Assembly (NCBI GenBank): GCA_023375675.1
Contig: JALQBC010000086.1
Span: forward strand, 1-53,710
From: Cytospora piceicola
Lineage: Eukaryota; Ascomycota; Sordariomycetes; Diaporthales; Cytosporaceae
DNA: 53,710 nt
Reading direction: 5' to 3'
The first letter of the stretch is position 1. Each line of letters begins with the position of its first letter. Shown here piece after piece: positions 44,401 through 53,710 of this stretch. Both the position numbers and the translations under genes were made by a program. The notes under the pieces were generated by a model. That model had not been told where the DNA came from. It saw only the letters and a program-made list of their open reading frames with translations, and ran no database searches.

Positions 44401-47187
44401 TTAATAGCCGGGCATACTACTAAAACTACTACGAATATTTACAGGCGTTTAATTAGAGACGGCCCTTTTATCGACCCTTCTAAAAGAGAGGCTTTTCGGC
44501 GCTATTCGGTAGCCTAACACGATTTATTAGGCTTTAACGACCCTATTTTAGGTACCGAAGCCCTACGGAAACGGAAGGCCGATAGCGAAATAGGCCTCGA
44601 AAATAATAAAATTAGAGAAGACCGAATTAACAGCCTAGCGTCTGTTAATTTAAAGCGAGAATTACAGCGTATTTACAACCGTCCTATAAGTTTTATTAAA
44701 TTTCGAGGCCTACAAAAGGCTGCTTTAGAGGCTATTATTGCCTATAAAACGCCTATTATTGCTATTTTCGGTACCGGGGTAGGGAAAAGTCTTTTATTTT
44801 TACTGCCTGCTTATTCGTTTAAAGGGGGGGTTACTATAGTTATAGAGCCGTTAGTAGCCTTAATCGAGGACCTAAACGAACGCTGTAAATCGATTAGAAT
44901 CTCTAGTACTATTTAGAATAATTCTAGGCCCTACGTTACTAGTAGTATTATTTTTACTACGCCTGAAATAGCCGCTACAGACCCCTTTAAGGCCGTATTA
45001 ACCGATTTAGCCTATTCAGAACGGCTAGATCGGATAATATTCGACGAGTGCGATTTAATTCTAGAGGGTAACGATCGATTTAGGCCTGATTTAGGCCGGT
45101 TAGGGGAATTAAATATTTACGGCGTACAGTCGATTTATTTAACCGCTACCCTTCCGCCTTTTAAAGAGCGTTTATTTTTCGAAAAAGCCTATATAGAAGA
45201 TTCTGATAGGCCTGTTATTTTTCGAATGCCTACTAGTAAGCCTAATATCCGCTATAGCGTTAAAAGCCTTTATTATAGTAAAAAGCAACGGGATAAAAAT
45301 ACTAAATTAGTAATTTTATTGTCTACTATAAATTTAGTGGTTTCAGAAGCCTTAGATAATTTAGAGCCTAATTCTCGCGCTATTATTTTTTACCCTTCGA
45401 AATTAATTATAAGAGAATTAGGCCTAAAATTAAAGTGTTTAACGTATTATAGCGATATAGACGTATTAAAGGGGGTAGATAAAAATAAAAAGCTTACGGA
45501 ATTCACGTCGGATACCCCTATTAAAAGGCTTTATAGAGACGGCTACGTTATAGCAGGTACTACGGCTATAGGACGGGGTTTAAATATCCCTAATATACGC
45601 CTAATTATTTATATAAGAGGCCGTTTTTCTATAGACGAATTTATTTAGGGGGTAAGGCGAGGGGCTAGAAACGGAGGGGCCTGTAAATCTGTCTTAATAG
45701 ATACGAAAGAATACTCGTTTAATAAAGATTCGATTAATAATTTAGGCCCCTATACCTTTAAAGATTATATCGATAGGGGTATATGCCGGCGAATTATTTT
45801 AGATTCTTATTTAGACGGCCGAGAAGACCGAGAGAGCTGTTCCCCTACTGAAATTCCGTGCGATATCTGCTCGCTAAATTATCCTAAAGGTATAGCCGGA
45901 AATTTAAGGGGGTCTGAATTTATTCGGGGTTATAATAGTAGCTGCGACGAAAATATAGAGGGATTAGGCAAGAATAAAGGCAGCGTACCCCTAAAAAAAA
46001 GCCTAGAAAATAGGGAAGAGGGGGGAATTAAAGAGAAAGGGAAGGTAAAGGAAGCTGCTATTTTAATTCCTTCCGATAGCGACGATTATTCGGAAGGGTT
46101 AAATACAGACGATTTATTAGAGGCTATAGGGCCTATTTCTCCTATAAATAATTCTAATTTAGAAGGGGTTATAGTACCTAATACCGCTGTAAATAATTCC
46201 GAAGGACTTAACCCGAATTTTCTAGGTTTAAATAGGGATATCGAGGGAACGAGTAGCCTAAGCTATAAGGGAGGGGGGACGTTTAATTTAAATAAGGGTA
46301 TACCTAAATCGTCTTTAATTATTAGGGATAGCGAGGGCGAAATCGAGGGCGAAATCGATAGCGAAATCGAGGACGAAATTACCAGCGAAATTAAAGGCGA
46401 TTTAAACCCTAATTTAAATATAAATTTACCCCCTCGGACGGTAGGAAGGCCTAATAGCCTAGGTTCGAGTACCTCGCAGGCGGGCCCTAGTACTATAGCT
46501 TCTAATTTAACTAAAGAAATTAACGAGAGGGCTAAAAAGGCAACCGGGAAGTTAAAGGCGTTAAAATCGAATTTTGCAGTGCTAGTTTATTTTTTTAGGG
46601 CATTTATCCTCCCTAAATTTAATCAATTAGTAGGGTGCCCTTGCTGTTTAAATTTAAATAGCGGTAAACACCTTTTAAAAGACTGTAAAAAGCCTAATTT
46701 AACGCCTTACGAACAGAAAGCCTGCGATTTCTCTAGGCGGTTAAGGCACTATATTACTAGGGAACGCTCTGGCGGCCTTTATAGCGGCTGCTATTATTGT
46801 TACCTGCCTTTTACCCTCTGTAACCGCTGGGAGGCTTTAGATTCAGGGGGGTAGGCCCTTATCGAAGGCGAGGAATGCGATTTAGGGCTCGATTTTATCG
46901 ATTTTACAGTGCGTGTGCTGTTTTTTAGCAGGGAGTTATGGGGGGATGAATTTACTACGGAGGTTATAGGGCAGTTTGAGCGTTTTGGAGACCTGGATTT
47001 ATTTAAAGAAGCGCCTGAAACCTTCTTAGATCGCCTCTGTAGCAGGGTTAAAAGGGATAATTTCGAAGGGAGCGAGCTATCAGTGCTAATTATCTCGCTC
47101 TGCCCTTATTTATACCCTCGTTTCGAAACGGTATATAACGATTTGCTTTCGAAAGGCACTGTAAGCGAAGGAAACTGGGAATTTTAG
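41446..47187 (+). pseudogene. TLH: Telomere-linked RecQ-like helicase with recombinase-like middle domain
   Basis: One intronless frame spans 1,913 codons, with 13 in-frame stops by my count (10 TAG, 3 TAA, no TGA). N-terminus: a CxxC at residues 73/76, then a second finger-like segment at 145-171 with His at 166 and 171, in which Tyr codons stand where Cys is expected. Residues about 700-1010 contain RGTEALSIR (Arg772), RH (943/944) and GHTTKTTTNIY (His990, Tyr999), the layout of a tyrosine recombinase. The helicase core follows: GTGVGKS at 1109-1115, DECD at 1200-1203, TATLPP near 1233, and motif VI 'TTAIGRGLNIPNIRLII' followed by TAG exactly where the conserved Gln of QxGRxGR is expected (codon 1401). 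An acidic repeat stretch (EGEI, DSEI, EDEI, TSEI) precedes a C-terminal Cys-rich region starting 'GCPCC' (Cys1731). RecQ-like helicases next to telomeres are known in several fungi. This copy lies 6.4 kb from the telomere and reads toward it. RIP has inactivated it. Helicase assignment is firm; the recombinase assignment is inference. Confidence 0.88.
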
Positions 47188-47204
47188 TTAGTTTTTATAT
47201 AAAG

Positions 47205-47820
47205 CCGAATTGTACTGGTTTTATACTATTTTTATGTATTTTTTACCGTGAAAACTGCGCCTATAAACTAATATTTTAGAATATATTTAGCTAATAAGGC
47301 CCTAACACCGCCTGTATTGTAACATTTAAGGCCGTAGAAAATACCGTAATATAGCCCTGAATTTTAGCTATTTAATGCATCTAGACTCGTCTCTCCCGGC
47401 CTAACAGGCGCCTTTATAAGAGCACTAACACGAACTTACTCCTATTCTCTTTCCTCTTTTTCTCGCTTTAGGCCCTAGAATTTAATATTATTTAAAGTAC
47501 CCGTAAATAGCCCTGATTTATACTAGTTATATGTTAATTTTATTTATTTTTATCCTATATAAACCCCGCCTATAAACGAATATTTTAGAATACCTTTAGC
47601 TAATAAGGCCTTAGGGCCGTCTGTATTTTAGTTTTTTAGGCCGTTTAAAATACCGTAATATAGCCCTGAATTTTAGCTATACAATGCACCTAAAATCGTT
47701 TATTCTAGCCTAATAGGCCCCTCTCTAATAATACTAATACGGAACTGCTCGGTTTTTCTTTCCCTCTTTTATCGCTTTAGACCCTGTAATTATATATTCT
47801 TAAAAATACCCCTTACTAGG
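47205..47820. repeat. Two 309-bp direct repeats 3' of the helicase
   Basis: CGCCTATAAAC recurs at 47258 and 47567. Each copy continues through AATATTTTAGAATA, GCTAATAAGGCC, AATACCGTAATATAGCCCTG and a pyrimidine-rich tail in the same order. A third partial start (GCCTGGTTTTTAGCTATTAA) follows. These are possibly duplicated 3' flanks of the helicase gene. Confidence 0.75.
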
Positions 47821-48530
47821 CCTGGTTTTTAGCTATTAAACGCCCCTAAATATGTTTAATTTAATATAGTATAGCGGCCGCTATTAACGCTATTACAGGC
47901 CTACGCCCCTGCCTAGCCTACCTACAGCGCTATACTAAGCACTTTCACCCTCGAGGTAGGTTTAAAAGCGCCGGCAAAGCTCCGATTCTCATAATTCAGT
48001 AGTTAATATAGTAAATAGCCTAGTCGTATAGCGTAATATAGTAAATTTAATAAAATGCTTAGGTTTCTAGTTTAAATGCGTAAAAAATGTGATTTTATCT
48101 GTAATTCTAACCTGTAATCGTGCCTAGTAAATAAATCTGTAATTCTGAAATAGTAAAATTAAATCGTAATTAAAATAAATTAAATAATTCATTTAATTCG
48201 ATTTTATTTTATTTTATTTATATTTTTTATATTTCTTTTATTTAATTATTTAGTTATATTAAATTTTAAAGTATATATTATATAGTATTTAAAAGAGTAG
48301 TATTAAGTTTCTTTAATAATAATAGTATTTTATTATATAAAGTAATAAAGCTTTTATTTTTTATATAGTTAAAGTATATTTTATAAACTTTAAAGTTTAT
48401 ATACTTACTTTTATAATTACATTAAGTTAAACCGATTATAAAAGCTATAGTTTTAATATATAGTAGTTTAAATAATAAGAACGTTATAGATTTAAATAGC
48501 TATAGATTTAAGTAATTAAAGTAATAGTTA
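47821..48530. other. Interval between helicase flank and satellite
   Basis: A short GC-richer block (47875-47990, with AGCGGCCGCTATT and a TACCTACAGCG stretch) gives way to AT-rich DNA. No gene is recognised. The sequence from about 48370 starts to resemble satellite units. Confidence 0.4.
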
Positions 48531-51100
48531 AAATATATTATTTCGAATTTAATACTTATTAGAATCGGTCTAAGCTAGACCGATTAAGAAAAGCTATAGT
48601 TAAGTTATATAATAGTTAAAGTATTAAAACCCTTATCGTTTTAAATAGCTAAAGATTTAAGTAATTAATATAATAGTTAAAATATATTATTTCGAATTTA
48701 ATGCTTATTAAAATCGGTCTAGGCCGGACCGACCGAGAGAAGCTATAGTTAAGCTATATAATAGTTAAGATATTAAAAGTATTATAGATTTAAGTAGTTA
48801 AGGATTTTAATAGTTAATTTAATAGTTAAAATATATTATTTCGAATTTAATACCTATTAAAATCGGTCTGGGCCGGACCGACCGAAAGAAGCTATAGTTA
48901 AGCTATATAGTAGTTAAGATATTAAGAGTATTATAGATTTAAGTAGCTAAGGATTTTAATAGTTAATTTAATAGTTAAAATATATTATTTTAAATTTAAT
49001 GCCTATTAAAATCGGTCCGGGCCGGACCGACCGAAAAAAGCTATAGTTAAGCTATATAGTAGTTTAAATATTAAGATATTAAGAACGTTATAAATTTAAA
49101 TACTTAATAATTTTAATAATTAAAGTAATAGTTAAAATATATTATTTCGAATTTAATACCTATTAGAATCGGTCCGGGCCGGACCGACTGAGAGAAGCTA
49201 TAGTTAAGCTATATAGTAGTTTAAATATTAAGATATTAAAAACGTTATAGATTTAAGTAGCTAAGGATTTTAATAATTAAAGTAATAGTTAAAATATATT
49301 ATTTCGAATTTATTACTTATTAAAATCGGTCCGGGCCGGACCGACCGAGAGAAGCTATAGTTAAGCTATATAGTAGTTTAAATAATAAGAACGTTATAAA
49401 TTTAAACAGCTATAGATTTAAGTAATTAAAGTAATAGTTAAAATATATTATTTCGAATTTAATACTTATTAAAATCAGTCTAGGCCGGACTAACCGAAAG
49501 AAGCTATAGTTAAGCTATATAGTAGTTAAAATATTAAAAGTATTATAGATTTAAGTAGTTAAGGATTTTAATAGTTAATTTAATAGTTAAAATATATTAT
49601 TTCGAATTTAATACCTATTAAAATCGGTTCGGGCCGGACCGACCGAGAGAAGCTATAGTTAAGCTATATAGTAGTTAAGATATTAAGAGTATTATAGATT
49701 TAAGTAGCTAAGGATTTTAATAGTTAATTTAATAGTTAAAATATATTATTTTGAATTTAATACCTATTAAAATCGGTTTAAGCCGAACCGACCGGGAAAA
49801 GCTATAGTTAAACTATATAGTAGTTTAAATATTAAAAACGTTATAAATTTAAATAGCTACAGATTTAAGTAATTAAAGTAATAGTTAAAATATATTATTT
49901 CGAATTTAATGCTTATTAGAATCGGTCCGGGCCGGACCGACTAAGAAAAGCTATAGTTAAGCTATATAGTAGTTAAGATATTAAGAGTATTATAGATTTA
50001 AGTAGTTAAGGATTTTAATAGTTAATTTAATAGTTAAAATATATTATTTCGAATTTAATACCTATTAAAATCGGTCCGGGCCGGACCGACCGAGAGAAGC
50101 TATAATTAAGCTATATAGTAGTTTAAATATTAAGATATTAAAAACGTTATAGATTTAAGTAGCTAAGGATTTTAATAATTAAAGTAATAGTTAAAATATA
50201 TTATTTCGAATTTATTACTTATTAAAATCGGTCCGGGCCGAACCGACCGAGAGAAGCTATAGTTAAGCTATATAGTAGTTTAAATAATAAGAACGTTATA
50301 AATTTAAACAGCTACAGATTTAAGTAATTAAAGTAATAGTTAAAATAGATTATTTCGAATTTAATGCTTATTAAAATCGGTTTAAGCCGAACCGACCGGG
50401 AAAAGCTATAGTTAAACTATATAGTAGTTTAAATATTAAAAACGTTATAAATTTAAATAGCTACAGATTTAAGTAATTAAAGTAATAGTTAAAATATATT
50501 ATTTCGAATTTAATACTTATTAGAATCGGTCCGGGCTAGACCGACTAAGAAAAGCTATAGTTAAGCTATATAATAGTTAAAATATTAAGAGTATTATAGA
50601 TTTAAGTAGCTAAGGATTTTAATAATTAATATAATAGTTAAAATATATTATTTCGAATTTAATGTTTATTAGCATTAGTTTAAGCCGGATTAACCGGAAA
50701 AAGCTATAGTTAAGCTATATAGTAGTTAAAATATTAAGAACGTTATAAATTTAAATAGTTAAGGATTTTAATAATTAAAGTAATAGTTAAAATATATTAT
50801 TTTAAATTTAATACTTATTAAAATTAATTTAAGTTAAACCGACTAAAAGAAGCTATAATTTAACTATATAGTAGTTTAAATATTAAAAACATTATAAATT
50901 TAAATACTTAAACATTTTAATAATTAATCTAATAGTTAAAATATATTATATTAAATTAAGTATATTTAATAATTAGTTTAAGTTAAATTAACTAAAAAAG
51001 ATTATAGTTTTATTATATAATAGTTTAAAACTTTAAAATATTATAAATTTAAATAACTAGTAAATTAAATAAAACTTTAAATATATTATTTTAAATTAAA
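48531..51100. repeat. 149-bp tandem satellite, about 18 units
   Basis: The landmark AAATATATTATTTCGAATTT recurs at 48531, 48680, 48828, 48978, 49135, 49292, 49441, 49590, 49738, 49888, 50037, 50194, 50343, 50492, 50641, 50790 and 50938, and degenerately near 51086. Spacing is 148-150 bp, or 157 bp in a subset. Most units carry a GC-rich near-palindrome, CGGTCCGGGCCGGACCG, followed by AAGCTATAGTTAAGCTATAT. Units decay toward the telomere side. Confidence 0.93.
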
Positions 51101-51699
51101 TACTTATAATAAAATAAAACGTTATAATATATTTATTTAATATATTATAAAAAGTATTTAATATATTCTTATATAATAATATTTTAATAATAAAAAAACT
51201 TAAAGTTAAATATTAAAGTTATATATTTAAGTTAAAGTTATTATTTAAGTTAATAACTATTAAGTTAAGTAGTATATAAGTATAATAAAAAGTAAAAATT
51301 TTAACTATAAGTAGGTTTACCTTATAAAGCTGCTAATATAGTAGAATAATCTACTACTTAAAATTTAAAGCGTTTAAGTTCGAAGTTAATAGAATTTAAA
51401 AGTATAAAGCTTTAATATACTATGCTTTATATAGCGTAATAATATTTATAGTTTTTATTTTTTAAAACTTTTTTTTTCTTTAATAATTATATTTTATAAA
51501 ATATAAAAATATAAAAATATTAATTATTATAATAAATGTTTTTATTAAAAGTTAAATAGTTTAAATAAAACTTTTTATTTAAAAATATTAAAAACTTAAT
51601 AATTAAATATATTATTTAAACTACTTTAAGTTTAATATAATAATATATTTTAAATATTACTTTAATAGTATTTTTATAATTTTAACTAATAAAATATTT
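51101..51699. other. AT-rich spacer
   Basis: Very AT-rich sequence lies between the satellite and the tetranucleotide array. No feature is recognised. Confidence 0.5.
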
Positions 51700-51775
51700 A
51701 TTTATATACTTACTTACTTACTTATTTACTTATTTAATAACTAAGTTACTTATTTATTAACTACTTTATTAACTA

Positions 51776-51808
<33 letters not shown>

Positions 51809-52125
51809 TTTACTTTATAATTAACTTACTTACTTACTTACTTACTTAATAATTAAAAAACTAAATTATTAATTACTTTATTAATTACTTTACTAAGTAA
51901 TATACTAGCTAATTTACTTACTTATTTACTTACTTACTTACTTACTTATTTAATTAACTAACTTAATTACTTACTTAATAATTAACTAACTAACTTATTA
52001 ACTACTTTAATAGTTAACTTATTACTTAACTTACTTACTTATTTACTTACTTACTTAAAGGTTTACTTATTTATTTATATATTTACTTATTTAATAGCTA
52101 ATTTATTAGCTAACTTACTTACTTA

Positions 52126-52177
<52 letters not shown>

Positions 52178-52313
52178 GTTACTTACTTACCTACTTACTT
52201 ACTTACTTATTTACTTATTAACTTATTTAATAATTAACTAACTATTTTACTAACTATTTTACTAGTTAACCTACTAACTAACTTACTTACTTACTTATTT
52301 ATTTACTTACTTA

Positions 52314-52345
<32 letters not shown>

Positions 52346-52553
52346 GTTACTTATTTACTTATTTAGTTAATAGCTTAATTATTAAATAACTAACTTACTT
52401 ATTTACTTACTTATTTATTTATTTACTTACTTACTTATTAACTTACTTATTAACTTACTTATTAACTTACTTAAAAATTAACTAACTAACTTATTAACTA
52501 CTTTACTAGCTAATTTACTAGCTAATATATTAACTAACTTAATAGTTAACTTA

Positions 52554-52585
<32 letters not shown>

Positions 52586-52640
52586 TTTACTTACTTATTT
52601 ACTTACTTATTTACTTACTTATTTACTTACTTATTTATTA
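51700..52640. repeat. (TTAC)n-rich tetranucleotide tract, about 0.94 kb
   Basis: Runs of CTTA/TTAC are interrupted by TTATTTAC, AACTAACT and similar variants. It is the reverse complement of the TAAG runs at 37921-38345. Confidence 0.93.
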
Positions 52641-52689
52641 ACTTAGTTTAAATTTAAAGGCTTATATAAGCCTTTAGTAAAAAAGAAAG

Positions 52690-53110
52690 AAAAGAAGTGT
52701 TAAAGTTTAAGTTAAAGACTTAAAAAACTTAAAAAACTTAAAAAATTAAAACTATTAACTTTAATAGTAAGCTTACTTTAAAAGCTATAATTTAATTAAA
52801 TATACTATTTAATAGCCTTTTTTCTATAGATTTAGATTTAAGTAATTACTTTTTAATTAAATTAAAACTTAAGTATATATTTTAATTTAAACTTAAAGTT
52901 TTTAATAAAAAAAAAAAAAAGAAAAAGCTAAAGTTTAAATTAAAAACTTTAAAAACTTATAAAATTAAAACTATTAGCTTTAATATTAAGCTTACTTTAA
53001 AAGCTATAATTTAATTAAATATACTATTTAATAGCTTTTTTTTTATAAATTTAAATTTAAATAACTATATTTTAATTAAATTAAAATTTAAATATATATT
53101 TTAATTTTTT
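52690..53110. repeat. Two 219-bp AT-rich direct repeats
   Basis: GCTTACTTTAAAAGCTATAA recurs at 52771 and 52990. Both copies share AAATATACTATTTAATAGC downstream and AAATTAAAACTATTA upstream. Confidence 0.8.
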
Positions 53111-53546
53111 TATAAAAGGTTTTATTATAAGCTTTATTATAATTAGCTTTATTATAAACTTTAAAGTAATTATAAGCTTTCCGATAAGTATTTAAAGCTT
53201 TATAATTACTAGTATATTTAATTATAAAATAACTAAAATTATTACTTTTAATAATAAATTAATATAATTATAATTTAAAGTTAATTAAAATAAAAAATAA
53301 ATAATATAAATTTTAAAAATAATAATTATTTATATATTTACTTATTTTATAAAATAAATATTAACTTTTTTAATATAAAGTATTAATAAAGTTATTAATA
53401 AAGTAATTAATAAGTTAATAAGTTAATTAATATATTAATTATTAAAGTAGTTTATAAATTAATATATTATATTATATATAAAAATAATAAATAAAATTTA
53501 TATTAAAAAAAAACTGTTTTAAATTTAAAGAATAAGTAATATATAA
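53111..53546. other. AT-rich sequence before the telomere
   Basis: Almost pure A/T sequence with no recognisable gene. Confidence 0.5.
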
Positions 53547-53618
53547 AGCCCGATAACCGTGCGGAGCGTATTGAAAAATTAGTATATATCGAGGTGCGGG
53601 TGTGGCGGGATAGTTCAG
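53547..53618. other. GC-richer block abutting the telomere
   Basis: About 70 bp from AGCCCGATAACCGTGCGGAG to GGTGTGGCGGGATAGTTCAG interrupts the AT-rich DNA directly before the first TTAGGG. A conserved telomere-adjacent sequence is plausible. Confidence 0.5.
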
Positions 53619-53710
53619 TTAGGGTTAGGGTTAGGGTTAGGGTTAGGGTTAGGGTTAGGGTTAGGGTTAGGGTTAGGGTTAGGGTTAGGGTTAGGGTTAG
53701 GGTTAGGGTT
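53619..53710 (+). repeat. Telomere, (TTAGGG)15
   Basis: Ninety-two bases of perfect TTAGGG repeats run to the end of the window, with the G-rich strand 5'-to-3' toward the end. This is the orientation of a true right chromosome end. Confidence 0.98.

Noticed and set aside
41446..47187. In-frame TAG codons as evidence of a recoded or readthrough code
   Set aside because: The intact gene at 33039-34937 ends with TAG, TAA also occurs in frame, and Cys-to-Tyr changes accompany the stops. CpA-type mutation explains all of this.

Overview
The window is the right-hand end of a chromosome (or of a telomere-ending contig) from a filamentous ascomycete. It finishes in about 15 copies of TTAGGG at 53619-53710. 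The ascomycete assignment rests on four things: the telomere sequence, a short GTAAGT...AG intron, fungal Ty1/copia and hAT elements, and strong CpA-to-TpA (TpG-to-TpA) mutation of repeats. That mutation pattern is the signature of repeat-induced point mutation (RIP). A Sordariomycete is my guess, but the sequence does not fix the species.

Layout, left to right. 1-168 is a (TTACAG)28 array. 544-1990 is a broken ankyrin-repeat gene that ends in a 16-bp minisatellite. 2107-7979 is moderate-GC DNA with no recognisable gene. 7985-14016 is a complete but RIP-killed Ty1/copia element with 143-bp LTRs and the target duplication AAGAG. 15137-18359 (minus) is a decayed gene for a Ulp1/C48-type cysteine protease. 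19996-24136 is a terminal-inverted-repeat DNA transposon, invaded by a second, minus-strand copia element (20618-23880, 200-bp LTRs, target duplication TATAC). 24307-24720 is a 414-bp hAT-type miniature element with an 8-bp target duplication. 24729-32700 is C/T-rich, apparently gene-free DNA carrying several copies of a degenerate dispersed repeat; another copy lies at 14522. 33039-34937 is the only long intact reading frame; its product carries a PD-(D/E)XK-nuclease-like core.

From about 35.2 kb to the end the DNA is AT-rich and RIP-affected. It holds an unrecognised RIP-damaged ORF (35590-36305), a 150-bp satellite, TAAG arrays, tRNA-like Pol III relics, a small two-exon gene on the minus strand (40519-39957), four 73-bp tandem repeats, and a 1,913-codon telomere-linked helicase gene (41446-47187). 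Beyond the helicase come 309-bp repeats, about 18 copies of a 149-bp satellite, about 1 kb of (TTAC)n, two 219-bp repeats, a small GC-richer block and the telomere.

The most interesting part is the helicase locus. All of the large protein is in one frame, interrupted only by TAG and TAA codons. Besides N-terminal zinc-finger-like modules and a RecQ-like helicase core, its middle carries a pattern that fits the catalytic boxes of a tyrosine recombinase: RxxE, then RH, then GHTT..TTNIY with exact His-to-Tyr spacing. A recombinase-helicase fusion, divergently paired with a small unknown gene across a tandem-repeat intergenic region, would suggest that the terminal block is a mobile or self-propagating telomeric element rather than a passive subtelomere.
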